DNA of 64,000 nt from NCBI GenBank assembly GCA_963791495.1, contig CAWBST010000027.1:62001-126000 (forward strand), in the 5' to 3' direction. The stretch is from JAMXLO01 sp963791495. Lineage in GTDB: Bacteria; Pseudomonadota; Alphaproteobacteria; Acetobacterales; Acetobacteraceae. Made by a program: the position numbers and the translations under genes. Positions 53,566 to 63,362 of the stretch are shown piece by piece. Under the pieces are notes generated by a model. It was not told the origin of the DNA. It searched no databases and worked only from the letters and a program-made list of their open reading frames with translations. Positions within the stretch are counted from its first letter, which is position 1, and each line of letters starts with the position of its first letter.

Positions 53566-54537
53566 ATGGCGCCGAAAATCCTGCTGGCCGACAATCCGCT
53601 GAGCGCGATGGACATCGCACGCGAGCTCGCGCCATCCGGCTTCGACACGGTGATCGCGCGTGCTGGAAGCGTGGAATTCAACGCCGCGCTGGCGGACGCC
53701 GAATACATCGTCGGCCTCGGCGAAGTGAAGATGGACGATGCGTTCTATAAGTCGGCGCCGAAGCTGAGGCTGGTGCAGCTGCTGAGCGCCGGCTACGACC
53801 GCGTTGACATCGAGGCGGCGCGCCGCGCCCGCGTGCCGGTGTGCAACAACGGTGGCGCCAATGCGATCGCGGTGGCGGAGCACGCCATGCTGCTGATGCT
53901 CGCGGTGTGTCGCCGGCTGACCTGGCTGCATGAGATGGTGAAGTCCGGTCGCTGGCGCGGCAACGACGTGGCGAGCGTGCGGCTTTATGAACTGCACGGA
54001 CGGACGCTGGGCATCATCGGCCTCGGCAACATCGGCAAGAAGGTCGCCCGTCTGGCGCAGGGCTTCGGCATGGCGGTGCAGTATTTCGACGTCGCGCGGC
54101 TGAGCGAGGACGCGGCCGATACGCTCGGCGTGAAGTTCCGCCTGTTCAACGAGGTGCTGCGCACGTCCGACATCGTGTCGCTGCATGTACCGCTCATCCC
54201 GAGCACCAGGCACATGATGGGTGCGGCACAATTCAGGTTGATGAAGCCGACCGCCTATCTGATCAACACCTGCCGCGGTCCGGTGGTGGATGAACCGGCG
54301 CTCTACGAGGCGCTGACCAACGGCACGATCGCCGGCGCGGGGCTGGATGTGTTCGACCAGGAGCCGCCACCGGCGAACAATCCGCTGTTCACGTTGGACA
54401 ACGTGATCCTGACACCGCACTACGCGGGGCCGACCTGGGACAATCAGTCCGCGCGGTTCCGCAATGGCTTCGACAACGTGGAGCGAGTGGCGCGCGGCGA
54501 GAAGCCGCTGTGGGTTATTCCGGAACTAAGGGAGTAG
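53566..54537 (+). CDS. D-2-hydroxyacid dehydrogenase
   Basis: 323 residues. NAD-binding GxGxxG: LGIIGLGNIGKKVARLAQ. Catalytic Arg in NTCRGPVVDEPALY, Glu in LDVFDQEPPPANN and His in LTPHYAGPTWDNQ. GGAGGGA precedes the ATG at 53566. It interconverts a D-2-hydroxy acid and 2-oxo acid with NAD(P)H; substrate (glyoxylate, phosphoglycerate or other) is not clear. It lies 79 bases after the phosphorylase-like gene. Confidence 0.9.
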   Translation: MAPKILLADNPLSAMDIARELAPSGFDTVIARAGSVEFNAALADAEYIVGLGEVKMDDAFYKSAPKLRLVQLLSAGYDRVDIEAARRARVPVCNNGGANAIAVAEHAMLLMLAVCRRLTWLHEMVKSGRWRGNDVASVRLYELHGRTLGIIGLGNIGKKVARLAQGFGMAVQYFDVARLSEDAADTLGVKFRLFNEVLRTSDIVSLHVPLIPSTRHMMGAAQFRLMKPTAYLINTCRGPVVDEPALYEALTNGTIAGAGLDVFDQEPPPANNPLFTLDNVILTPHYAGPTWDNQSARFRNGFDNVERVARGEKPLWVIPELRE

Positions 54538-54549
54538 GGAGTTCGGTTT

Positions 54550-54668
54550 CACCTCTCCCGCTCGCGGGAGAGGTCGGCGCGAAGCGCCGGGTGAGGGTAT
54601 CGAGACCGCACAGGCACCCTCACCCGCCGCGCTGCGCGCTGCGACCTCTCCCGCACACGGGAGAGGTG
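54550..54668. repeat. REP/BIME-like double palindrome
   Basis: Two hairpins, ACCTCTCCCGCTCGCGGGAG... at 54551-54574 and ACCTCTCCCGCACACGGGAG... at 54644-54667, are joined by inner arms GGGTGAGGGT and ACCCTCACCC, so the whole unit forms one long imperfect cruciform. It lies between convergent genes and could stop transcription on both sides. A related, shorter palindrome is at 25301. Confidence 0.85.
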
Positions 54669-54673
54669 TCGTA

Positions 54674-55850
54674 CTACAGGAAGGTCCCTGGCGGCTCGAT
54701 GCCGAGCAAGATCTGGCCTACCGATTCGAAATGTGCGGTGCGCGACTGGATCTGCTGCGAGAGAGTGTGGATGTCGCGGAAGCGCCGCTCGAACGCGGTG
54801 CCGAGAAAGATCGCATTCACGCCGGCTGACTTGTACGCATGGTCCGCCACTGCCTCGGCCGTCTGGATGGCGAACGCGCAGGCCAGCCGCACGCGCGCTC
54901 GCGCCGGCACGTCGATCACCCATGAGTCATCGGCTGACCAGATGCTCGACAGAGTCTCCACCAGATAGGCGCGTGCCGCACCGAGCCTCGCTTCCATCTG
55001 CGCGACGTTCGACTGTACCACCGCGTTGTCGGCCAGGCGCACCATGTTGCGCGGTGTCTTGCGGGTCGCGAGATCCTTGAATGCATCGAGCATCGCGCCA
55101 GCGATTCCAATCGCGACGCCGGACGACGCCCACGGCATAGAGACCCTGCATCGGATAGGCATACAGTCGACCTGGCTCGCGCCGCAGGGTGGGGTCTTCG
55201 CGCGTGCCGCTGAACGCCTCGGGCACGAACACGTCGTCGAACCGGTAGGCTCCCGACATGGTGCCGCGCATGCCGATCACGTTCCACGTGTCGTCCAGCA
55301 GAACCACCTGCGAGACCGGGCACAGCAGGGTTCGCACCGTGGGCTTGCCTGCAGCATTCAGCCGAAGCGAACCGTCGGGCTCCACCACGTGACAGTGCGC
55401 ACCCATCCAGGTGGCCTGGCGGCAACCCGATGCGAAACTCCACTGGCCGCTGACGCGATAGCCGCCGGGCACCGCGATCGCCTTGGATTCGTTCGGCGGT
55501 CCCCAGGCGACCACCGCGCGTGGATCGGCGAAGACTGCGCGCATCGACTCAGATTCCAGAAACGGTGCGATCAGCGCCGAGCTGTTGGCAACGAACACGT
55601 TCCAGCCGACCGAGCCGTCGTGCCGGCTGATCTCCTCGATGGCACGCAGATACACCCACGGCTCGGCCTCATCGCCATCGACCGAACGTGGGAGCAGCAT
55701 GCGGCACATGCGCGCGGCATGCAGTTGCGACAGCAGTGGTTCGGGAATGCGCTGCGTGCGTTCGATCGCATCGGCGGCCGCTTCGATCGCGGGGCCGAGT
55801 TCACGGGCGCGCGCGAGCGGGTCTGCAACGGTTGGGGCGACGTCGTTCAT
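54674..55850 (-). pseudogene. Acyl-CoA-dehydrogenase-like flavoprotein (HsaA/DszC type), one frameshift
   Basis: The first frame (ATG 55850) has ARELGPAIEAAADAIERTQR, RMCRMLLPRSVDGDE, GGYRVSGQWSFASGCRQATW and MRGTMSGAYRFDDVFVP, typical of two-component flavin monooxygenases with an acyl-CoA-dehydrogenase fold. The second frame carries the helical C-terminal domain (VAIGIAGAMLDAFKDLATRK, ending GIEPPGTFL). They join at about 55125-55135 into ~391 residues if one base is removed. The family hydroxylates small organics using reduced flavin from a partner; no reductase gene is adjacent. Confidence 0.75.
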
Positions 55851-55918
55851 AGGGCATTAGCGGCGCGAGCGGCTGTCACTGTCAACGTGCGACCTGCGCG
55901 CCGTGTCGTGCCCTGGGT

Positions 55919-57299
55919 TTAATGCGGATGCCAGCCGCGGAAGATCTCGTCCTTGCGAAAACTTTCGTCGAATGCGTCGTTGAGGCGCCGGTTCAGGGAG
56001 CAATACAACGTAGGGTCGTCTGCCAGCGCCATCGTCGCGCCCGCTAGCAGGTGTGCGTCGTCGGCATCCGCTACGCTGAGCGTCCCGGCTCGCTTTGCCG
56101 CGGCCTCCTTCACAGCCGCCGCTCTGCTCTCGTCATCCTCGGTCCAGGTCATGATGCGCTGGATTCCGCGATGGCCAAGGCTCGCGAACCTGCTGGTCAC
56201 GATGGTGGCACCGATCTTCTCCGCCTCCTGCTGCAGCTGCGAGCGAGGGATCGGCTTAGGGTGCAGCGGGTCGCCGTAAAGAAGGTCGAAACTTTGCACG
56301 CCCGGTGCTGCGCCGGCGATGGCCGCATCGATCGCCTCGGTCCAACGGTCGCGCGACCTTTCGTAGTCGACCAGCTTCCCCACCGCCCCCTTGAGCACGG
56401 AGAGGCGCAGCGGGTCGACTGGATGCTTATCGGTCAGGTCAGGACCGAGGATCGCAATGGAGGTATTCATGGTCTCAGTCGGCTTCGACATCTTCAGCCA
56501 TGCCCCCAGGCTGAGCGCGAACGAAGGGCCGACATTGAGCAGTCCCAGCACATCGGCGGCGGCTTCCTCCGCCCATATGCCCCAGAGGTTGATCCCTGCC
56601 GCACTTGATCCGACGGAATTCGCGCACATCCTGCTTAGTTCGTCGACAAACCCCTCGATACGATGCATGGCGCAGTGACCCGAGGTCTCGTGGGCAAGCA
56701 GGCCCCAGAGCAACGGAACCTCGGCGTAGCCGAACGGCTGGCTGACTATGTCGATGTCTGCAGTCGGTGTACTTCCGCACTTCGTTGGCGATCAGAGACG
56801 CAGGTCCGAGGTCGGGTTCCGTCGCAAACGTCACCAGAGGTGGCGGCAAAGCCGGCAGCAGTTTGTGCACAAGGGGTACCCGGGTGAATGCTTCGAACAG
56901 GTCGGCGACCACCGCTGCGAAGCGCTGCACGGCAACCAGTGGAACGGGGCATTGCGGGGAGGTCGCCGCCCTGCTGCGATCCCAGGCCGATGCTGCGCCC
57001 AGCAGCGAGTCCGACCTCAACAGCGCGTAGGAGCGTGCACTGGACTCCGGCCAGCCTGCATTCAGTCGGGATGAATATGCCTCCCGCAGTCCGGCTGCTA
57101 CAAGGGCAGCGTTGATCCGGAGGAGATCCCGGTAGCCGACGTCGTAGCCTGGAGGCACGCACTTGCAGTACTGATCCACGTAATCCTTGACCGAGGTTTC
57201 ACTCGGCGGCCAGGGTGAAGGTGACCTCCAAACCGACATATCCATCCGGGCATTGATGCCTTTGAAGGCCGCGCACAAGTTAGCAAACATGTCAGCCAT
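55919..57299 (-). pseudogene. HETSGH-motif protein of unknown function, interrupted by one frameshift
   Basis: First frame from ATG 57299 (with AGGTGAG upstream): MADMFANLCAAFKGINARMD to NEVRKYTDC. Second frame continues DIDIVSQPFGYAEVPLLWGL, then LAHETSGHCAMHRIEGFVDE and WAEEAAADVLGLLNVGPSFA, ending SFRKDEIFRGWHPH. One extra base near 56757-56763 splits them; joined length is ~459 residues. HETSGH followed about 40 residues later by EEAAAD looks like a metal-binding set, but the His spacing is HEx3H, not classical HExxH. I know no function. Last gene of a probable three-gene operon with the haloperoxidase-like and cyclase genes. Confidence 0.55.
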
Positions 57300-57342
57300 G
57301 TTCTCACCTGCTGTCTAAGAAGGGCGTTGGACTGGTCGCGCC

Positions 57343-58272
57343 TCACCGCGTGCGGCGATACAAGGTCGCCTGCGCCGGTTCCTCCCTGAGGTGCTTCCAT
57401 TCTTTTGTGGCTTGTTCGACCACGTCCTTGTACGCGCTCTCCTTATTGCGCAGCTCCTTGAGGATTTTCATGATGCCGGGGACCATGCGCTTGCTGGCTT
57501 GTCGATCGCTCGGATAGTGGACGCCGGCAATCTCGCGGTTCTGACCGACCCGCAGCGCCAGAGCCAACAGCTGCTCTTTCATATCGCGACGCACGCCGTT
57601 CTGAGCCAGCAGCTGCGACATCAGGTTGGATTGGAGCGCATGCGCATTGGGATAGGAGGCGTGCGGTGGGTTCAGCAACAGCGGCATCAAGGGCGGATAG
57701 ACCTGGCTCGGCCTTGGACGCTGGTAGATGCGCTTGAAGTACATGGCGACCATCATGCCGACCGCCTTGCCGATCTCCATCAGCGTGCAGGTCGCAGGAA
57801 AGGACGCCGGATATATCATCAACAGGTTTGCCCAAAAGCTCGATGCGTCTTCAGCCTGGGCGAGGATTTCATCGCGATACTGCCCGCGCGCCATCGTTCC
57901 CAGGTTGACCAGCTCCCTGATCTCTTGCTCAACATCAATATCTTCCCGGTCGCGCCAGTCGCCGGGATCGATCTCGTACTTGGGATCTAGCCAGTCGAAC
58001 TGGGAGAACTCGCCGAGCACGGCCTGCGCTAGGTGCGGTCCATCCCAGCATTGCGGCGCGAACCTGAGATGGCTCCATCGATCTTTCTCGGCGATGAACT
58101 TTTGGAAGGTCAGTTCTGCAGGCAGTGGATGCAAACTGCCCTCGTACGCTGCCTCCTTCACGCTCAACAAATCCGGCTGCACGAATCCGACGGGCGAACC
58201 GGGCACGCCGGCAAGCCCCATGCTGCCCATGCTGCCCATGCTGCCCATGCTGCCCATGCTGAACTGAACCAT
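57343..58272 (-). CDS. Vanadium haloperoxidase/PAP2-like enzyme
   Basis: 309 residues. The three PAP2 blocks are in order: K-x6-RP as KRIYQRPRP (Lys180, Arg187), SYPNAHA (His211) in place of PSGH, and NREIAGVHYPSD (Arg246, His252, Asp256) in place of SRx5Hx3D. These bind vanadate or phosphate. The N-terminus has a GSM repeat from a 9-base tandem repeat. GGGAGG precedes the ATG at 58272. Whether it halogenates with vanadate or is an acid phosphatase cannot be told. Between the cyclase and the HETSGH gene (gaps 39 and 43 bases). Confidence 0.7.
   Translation of the reverse strand: MVQFSMGSMGSMGSMGSMGLAGVPGSPVGFVQPDLLSVKEAAYEGSLHPLPAELTFQKFIAEKDRWSHLRFAPQCWDGPHLAQAVLGEFSQFDWLDPKYEIDPGDWRDREDIDVEQEIRELVNLGTMARGQYRDEILAQAEDASSFWANLLMIYPASFPATCTLMEIGKAVGMMVAMYFKRIYQRPRPSQVYPPLMPLLLNPPHASYPNAHALQSNLMSQLLAQNGVRRDMKEQLLALALRVGQNREIAGVHYPSDRQASKRMVPGIMKILKELRNKESAYKDVVEQATKEWKHLREEPAQATLYRRTR
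58219..58261 (-). repeat. 9-base tandem repeat in the haloperoxidase-like gene start
   Basis: CATGCTGCC occurs 4.8 times on the + strand, giving repeated GGCAGCATG on the coding strand. Each unit encodes Gly-Ser-Met, so the gene begins with in-frame ATG codons every 9 bases after the main start. Unit number changes by slippage would keep the frame and shift the N-terminus by three residues. Confidence 0.85.
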
Positions 58273-58311
58273 TGCTTCCTCCCTTTTTTCGATTGTTGGT
58301 AGACCGATCGA

Positions 58312-60324
58312 TTACTCCTGCAATCCGGCTGTAATCAGCGCCCGCGCAATCTTCACCCTCCGGTCGAGATCACGGTAGGGATGCCGGTCGATTACGTGCT
58401 GCGCGCGAAACTCGGGCTGTACGCGCATTACCAACCCGACGAGTTCCCGCGCCTCGTTGACGTGCCCCAGCTCCACGAGCGCAGCCGAGGTGAATCTGAG
58501 ATTTGCCGTGTAGTTCGGTAATTCGTGGGCCGCCAGTCGCCCCCAGTGCGCCGCTTCCTCGTAACTGCCGTTGGTGTAGTGCGCCAGGCAAAGTGAGGAG
58601 TAGTAGCGGAACAGCAGCGCATCGCGTGGCGACAGCCGCAGTGCGCGCTCTGCTCTTGCCACCGATCCCGGGCCGTCGCCGATATAGGCTTGGGTGCAGG
58701 TGCTCCACATCCACGCATTCGCATCGTTCGGTGCCGTTTCCAGCGCCCGGTCGAACAGCCTGACGGCGGTGTCGTAGTCCCTGTATAAGAACGACCGGTT
58801 GTGGGCATAGATCGCCAGCGCTCGCGTGTTGTAGGGGTCCGATGTGATTGCAGCGTGTGCCATCCGATCAGATGTCCGTGCGTCGGCGGCGATATCCTCC
58901 GACCAACCCTGTCCGACCCGCAGGGTGACCAGGTCCGCCATCAGCGCATGCGCCGCCGAGTAGTCCGACTCGAGTGATATGGCGCAGGCGAGGAGCTTCG
59001 TTGCCTGCTCCAGCGCTTGCCTGTCGAGCCGAAATACCAAATCGCGCGCCTGAAGGACGAAGTCGTAGGCTGTCATGCTCTCGGGTCGCTTGGTGCGGAT
59101 CCGCCGCAGTTCAGCCTCATGCAGTCGCGGTAGCCAGGTGCTGACAATTCGCCCGGCGATGTTGTCCTGCACATCAAACAGCAGCGTTGCCTCGACATCA
59201 TAAGGCTGCGCCCATAGAACGACGCCGCTCTCAGCCTCGGTCAGTTCAGCGGCGATACGCAGCCTGTTGCCTGACTTTCGGATCGAGCCAGCAGCGACAT
59301 ACCGGACACCGAGCTCCCGACCGATACGGCGAAGATTCTGGGGCTGATCGCGGTAACCGGCGGTGGAGTTCGCGGAAATCACGACCGGCTCCTGCAACCT
59401 CACGAGATTGCAGACGATGTCTTCCACCAGACCGCCGGAAAAATAGTCGGGCACGGGATCAGGTCCCGCCGCCCGGAACGGCAGTACCGCAATCCATGGA
59501 GGACCGCCGCCAGGTCGTGGGAACACCTTCGGCGCAAGCAAGGTGCCATGCGAGGCCACATTTGACCTCGCACGTGCGGGGTCGTCCAGGGAATTCCGGT
59601 CAGCCGACCCGACGGTCTCCGGATACCAGACAAAAGCCTCGACTGATCTGTCGATGTTCTTCAGTGCCAGTTCGCCCAAACTCTCGAATCGGACGTCAAG
59701 CCGGTTCATCACGTGCTCGTGCACCGTGCGCGATATGCAGATGGCGCCTGGCGGGCAAACCTCCTGCAGCCTGGCTGCGATGTTCACTCCGTCGCCGTGC
59801 AGGTCTGTCCCGTCCTCGATTGCCTCTCCCACATCGATGCCTGCGCGGAAGCGTATCTGCTGATCGCGCGACCCCGCGCCGTCGTGCGCCGGAATAGCGC
59901 TTTGCACCGCAATGGCGCACCGTACCGCTTGAGTAGCGCTCTCGAATACGATGAGCAGCGCGTCGCCGGCCGTTTGCACCAGCTTCCCCGCATGGCGCTC
60001 GATGTTGGGCTCGATCAACTCGCGGCGCAGATGTCGAAGTCGTTCAACCGTTGCAAAATCGGCCTGGCTGATCAGCCGGCTGTAGCCGACCATGTCGAAA
60101 TGAACCACCGCAAACAGCCTGCGTGCGCCGCCTTCCACGGCCGCGGTGTCCGCGCGCCGACGTCGAGCTTTTCGGCGAGGCCTGGGATCGGCCGCAACAT
60201 CCTTGTCCTTCTGTCCTACTCTGCTACGAGAAGGCGCTTTGCGTTGGGTACCCTGCGGTGCACGGTCCACAAGCCCGGACCCGTTCGCTGCCATCGCGCC
60301 CAATTCGGTGAGTGTTCCACTCAT
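58312..60324 (-). CDS. Class III nucleotide cyclase with TolB-N and TPR regions
   Basis: About 670 residues. Residues ~70-240 are a class III adenylate/guanylate cyclase domain: metal Asp in VVHFDMVGYSRLI (~77), second in QTAGDALLIVFESA (~121) and NIAARLQEVCPPGAICIS. A TolB-N-like region (WIAVLPFRAAGPDPVPDYFS) follows, then TPR-like helices to the end (EEAAHWGRLAAHELPNYTAN). No membrane segment. The class is abundant in rhizobia and relatives. ATG 60324 is used (an in-frame GTG lies at 60333). First gene of the probable three-gene operon. Confidence 0.85.
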   Translation of the reverse strand: MSGTLTELGAMAANGSGLVDRAPQGTQRKAPSRSRVGQKDKDVAADPRPRRKARRRRADTAAVEGGARRLFAVVHFDMVGYSRLISQADFATVERLRHLRRELIEPNIERHAGKLVQTAGDALLIVFESATQAVRCAIAVQSAIPAHDGAGSRDQQIRFRAGIDVGEAIEDGTDLHGDGVNIAARLQEVCPPGAICISRTVHEHVMNRLDVRFESLGELALKNIDRSVEAFVWYPETVGSADRNSLDDPARARSNVASHGTLLAPKVFPRPGGGPPWIAVLPFRAAGPDPVPDYFSGGLVEDIVCNLVRLQEPVVISANSTAGYRDQPQNLRRIGRELGVRYVAAGSIRKSGNRLRIAAELTEAESGVVLWAQPYDVEATLLFDVQDNIAGRIVSTWLPRLHEAELRRIRTKRPESMTAYDFVLQARDLVFRLDRQALEQATKLLACAISLESDYSAAHALMADLVTLRVGQGWSEDIAADARTSDRMAHAAITSDPYNTRALAIYAHNRSFLYRDYDTAVRLFDRALETAPNDANAWMWSTCTQAYIGDGPGSVARAERALRLSPRDALLFRYYSSLCLAHYTNGSYEEAAHWGRLAAHELPNYTANLRFTSAALVELGHVNEARELVGLVMRVQPEFRAQHVIDRHPYRDLDRRVKIARALITAGLQE

Positions 60325-60582
60325 TTTAGCCACCGGGGATGCTTGGGTGCTCCGTCAGGCGCGAAGAGTAAGCTCGCCGATGCGAACAGGAGCAGCCAGA
60401 ATCGTGGCAGTCTCTGAAGTATTTCATAGCATCTCCTGGGGTGCGCGCCCGACGCCGGATCGCGCTTTGCGTTCACCCGCGGATCACAATGGGCAGTTTT
60501 TTTCGTCCGGTACCCCAACTTGTCGCCGGCGTGGCAAAGCGCCGAGTTGCCAGCCAGGGAACACCGCAAGGAGGAACCTCGC

Positions 60583-60954
60583 ATGGCCACCAAGAGCAAA
60601 GGCAGGATCCGCCACTTCGCGATCAGCGTGCCTGATCCCTGGGCGGCGGCGGAGTTCTACAAGAACGCGTTCGGGCTCGAGGAACTCGGCGAGACCGACA
60701 GCAAGCTCGCGGAAGGCGTGTTCCTGACCGACGGTGTGGCGAACCTGGCGCTGCTGAAGTTCAAGGACGACGGGGGCGGCACAGGGGACCGGCAAGGACT
60801 ATGTCGGACAGCGCCATGTCGGCTTCTGGGTCGACAACGCGATTGCAAGCGGCGAGCAGGCGACCGTAGTGGGCGTGTGCCGCGTTTCGACGAGCGCCGC
60901 GAGCGGGCCCGCAAGGACGCTGAGAGCCGCCGCGTGAAGGTGCCGGCGGAGTAG
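60583..60954 (+). pseudogene. VOC/glyoxalase-family protein, frame-disrupted
   Basis: ATG 60583 follows AAGGAGG. The first ~65 codons are a good VOC half (RIRHFAISVPDPWAAAEFYK, ELGETDSKLAEGVFLTDGVA). At about 60779-60795 the frame is lost; in the next frame GKDYVGQRHVGFWVDNAIAS is the expected continuation. Downstream of about 60860 neither frame resembles the C-terminal half, so more has been lost. Treated as a broken gene of 124 codons as read in frame 1. Confidence 0.65.
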
Positions 60955-60963
60955 ACGGCCCCT

Positions 60964-62082
60964 TCAGCGCGGAAGCAGTTCGTCCAGCGCGGCACACAGC
61001 GCATCGACATCGTCGGCGGACGTGACCGCACCGGGCGACAGCCGCAGCGTGGTGCCGCGCGCGTCGCAATAGAGGTGACGCGACCGCAGTGCCGCGACGA
61101 CGGTTGATGCATCGATACCTGGCGGCACAGTGATCATCACGCTGCCGCCGCGCCGTTCGGCATTCAGCGGCGACGCGACCGTCCAACCGCGCTCACATGC
61201 ATGACCGATGATCCGCTCGGTGAGGGCGCGATTGTGCTCGCGGACCGTATCGATGCCGGCGCTGGCTAGCCAGCGCAGCCCCGGCAACGACGCCACCGCT
61301 GAAACGATCGACGGCGTGCCGTGGTCGAAGCGGCGCGCATCGTCGGCGAAGCGGAACTTTGTCAGATCCCAGGAGAATGGATTTTCCTGGCTGAACCATC
61401 CGCGGAATTCCGGCTGACTCTGCCCCAGCAGCGACGGAGCCACGTAGATAATGCCGGCGCCCGGCACGCCGCACAGCCATTTCAGCGAAGTCGATACGAC
61501 GAAATCCGCACCGCACGCGACGGAGAACGGCAGCAGGCCAACGCCCTGCGTGATGTCCACGCCGACAATGCTTCCCGCGCGATGGCCATGCGCGATCAAT
61601 GACGCGGCATCACAGCGATGCGACGCGGTCGACGTCACCCAGGTGAGCAGAGCCACGCCGACATCGTCCTGCCAGCTCGCGACAAAGTCCTCGTCGCGCA
61701 CATAGGTCTCGCCGGGTCGCAACCTGACCGTGTCGAGCGTGAAGCCGAAGCGATGCGCCAGTTCGGCCAGCAGGAAATGCAGACTTGGGAAGCAGTCTTC
61801 CGCCACCAATACGCGCCGCCCGCGCAGGTGCCGTTCCGGCAGGGCACCGATGACGCTGTACAGGCCGGCTGTGACGTTCTCCGCTGTCGTCATCGTCCCC
61901 AGCGGCGCGTCGATCAGCGCACGCCAGCGGCCGATGAAGTCCTGGCGCAGCGCCAGTGCCGTCGGCCACTGTGCATCGTCCTCGCGCGACCAGAACGCCG
62001 CAAAGCGCGCGAGCTCGTCACGGAGCGCATCTTCCTTCCCGGGAAACGTGCCGATGGAGTGGTAGAGAAAGTGGCCGCTCAT
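60964..62082 (-). CDS. Class V aminotransferase-like PLP enzyme
   Basis: 372 residues. The PLP lysine is in VVSTSLKWLCGVPGAGIIYV, the Asp that contacts the pyridine nitrogen in SIVGVDITQGVG. The fold resembles cysteine desulfurase/kynureninase-type class V enzymes. Start MSGHFLYHSIGTFPGKEDAL; a -SH or kynurenine substrate cannot be told apart. It converges on the broken VOC gene 9 bases away and is divergent from the decayed binding-protein gene. Confidence 0.82.
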   Translation of the reverse strand: MSGHFLYHSIGTFPGKEDALRDELARFAAFWSREDDAQWPTALALRQDFIGRWRALIDAPLGTMTTAENVTAGLYSVIGALPERHLRGRRVLVAEDCFPSLHFLLAELAHRFGFTLDTVRLRPGETYVRDEDFVASWQDDVGVALLTWVTSTASHRCDAASLIAHGHRAGSIVGVDITQGVGLLPFSVACGADFVVSTSLKWLCGVPGAGIIYVAPSLLGQSQPEFRGWFSQENPFSWDLTKFRFADDARRFDHGTPSIVSAVASLPGLRWLASAGIDTVREHNRALTERIIGHACERGWTVASPLNAERRGGSVMITVPPGIDASTVVAALRSRHLYCDARGTTLRLSPGAVTSADDVDALCAALDELLPR

Positions 62083-62239
62083 GGTGCCAATCGCCTCCCC
62101 AGGTTGCGGGCCGGCAAATTATATATCGGCATGCATCGAAAGACGCGGCATCAATTCTGGGGCCTGTGCAGGCGCGCACGGTCTGCTAAACTGAAACGAG
62201 TGGGGCAAAGCCGGCATCAAGTCGGCAGTGAGAGGCATC

Positions 62240-62315
62240 ATGACATTCAGCAGACGCACCGTACTCACCTCGGCGGTATGACATTCAGCAGACGCACCGT
62301 ACTCACCTCGGCGGT
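62240..62315 (+). repeat. 38-base exact tandem duplication over a gene start
   Basis: ATGACATTCAGCAGACGCAC... from 62240 to 62277 is repeated exactly from 62278 to 62315. 38 is not a multiple of three, so only the second ATG (62278) is in frame with the decayed binding-protein gene. The first ATG gives a short unrelated peptide. Confidence 0.9.
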
Positions 62316-63347
62316 CGCGGGCGTCGCGACGCTCGCGGCACCGCGTGTGATCCGCGCCCAGGGGCAGAGCGAACTGCGCTTCATTCCGCACGCAGATCTC
62401 GCATCGCTCGATCCCGTGTGGACTACGGCCGACATCACGCGCAACCACGGCAACATGATCTACGACCTGCTGTACGGCTAGACGCGGACTTCCAGCCGCA
62501 TCCGCAGATGGTCGACGGTCATCGGATCGACAGTGACGGCCTGACGTGGGAGCTGACGCTCCGTGACGGCCTGCGCTTCCATGACGCGATGTGAAGAACC
62601 GCATGGGCGGCGTCGGCTGCATCCGGTTCAATCACCTGTATCCGCCGTTCGACAACCCGGCGATCCGGCGGCTGGTGCTATCGGCGGTCAACCAGCACGA
62701 CTTCATGGAAGCTTACGCCGGCGCCGAGCCCGAACTGTATCGCACCGGCGTCGGGTTGTTCACGCCGGGCACGCCGATGGCGACCGATGTGGGCGTCGAG
62801 GCGATCAAGGGCCGCACTGACTTCGACAAGATCAAGCAGGAGCTCGCCGCGGCCGGCTACAAAGGCGAGAAGATCGTCCTGCTGGCACCCACGACCATCC
62901 CGTCGCTGAACGCCGAGTCCCAGGTGGCCGGCGATCTGCTGCGGCGCATGGGGTTCAACGTCGATTACCAGGCGCTGGAATGGGGCATGGTTGTCGCGCG
63001 GCGCGCCAGCAAGGAGCCGCCGGAGAAGGGCGGCTGGCACATCTTCATCACCAACCTGACCAGCTTCAACAACGTGTTCGTGCCGGCGCAGATTGCCATC
63101 CGGAGCGGACCGGACGCATGGTTCGGCTGGCCCAACGCGCCCAAGCTGGAGGAGTTGCGCGCAGCGTGGCTGGACGCGAACACCGAGGAGGAACAGAAGC
63201 GCATCGTGCGCGACATGCAGGCTTCAGGCATGGCAGGACGTGCCGTATGTGCCCTTGGGACTGATCTACGGGCCGACGGCGTTCAGCAAGACGCTGACAG
63301 ACATTCAGATGGGCTGGCCGGTGTTCCACGCAGTGCGACGAGTTTGA
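62278..63347 (+). pseudogene. Decayed paralogue of the SBP_bac_5 substrate-binding protein
   Basis: Starts like its intact relative at 31442-33004: SRRTVLTSAVAGVATLAAPR, LRFIPHADLASLDPVWTTAD, YDLLYG. It then meets TAG near 62481, continues in another frame (WELTLRDGLRFHDA), and about 175 codons of the middle are missing compared with the relative. Sequence resumes at FNHLYPPFDNPAIRRLVLSA and runs through LEWGMVVARRASKEPPEKGG. A last frame change near 63225 precedes WQDVPYVPLGLIYGPTAFSK. At least three lesions, so this is a real pseudogene rather than one indel error. Confidence 0.9.
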
Positions 63348-63362
63348 TTTGGAGGAAGTCCG

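Noticed and set aside
61618..62239. Plus-strand frame leading into the decayed binding-protein gene
   Set aside because: It lies antisense to the class V aminotransferase; the real start of the binding-protein relic is the ATG at 62278.
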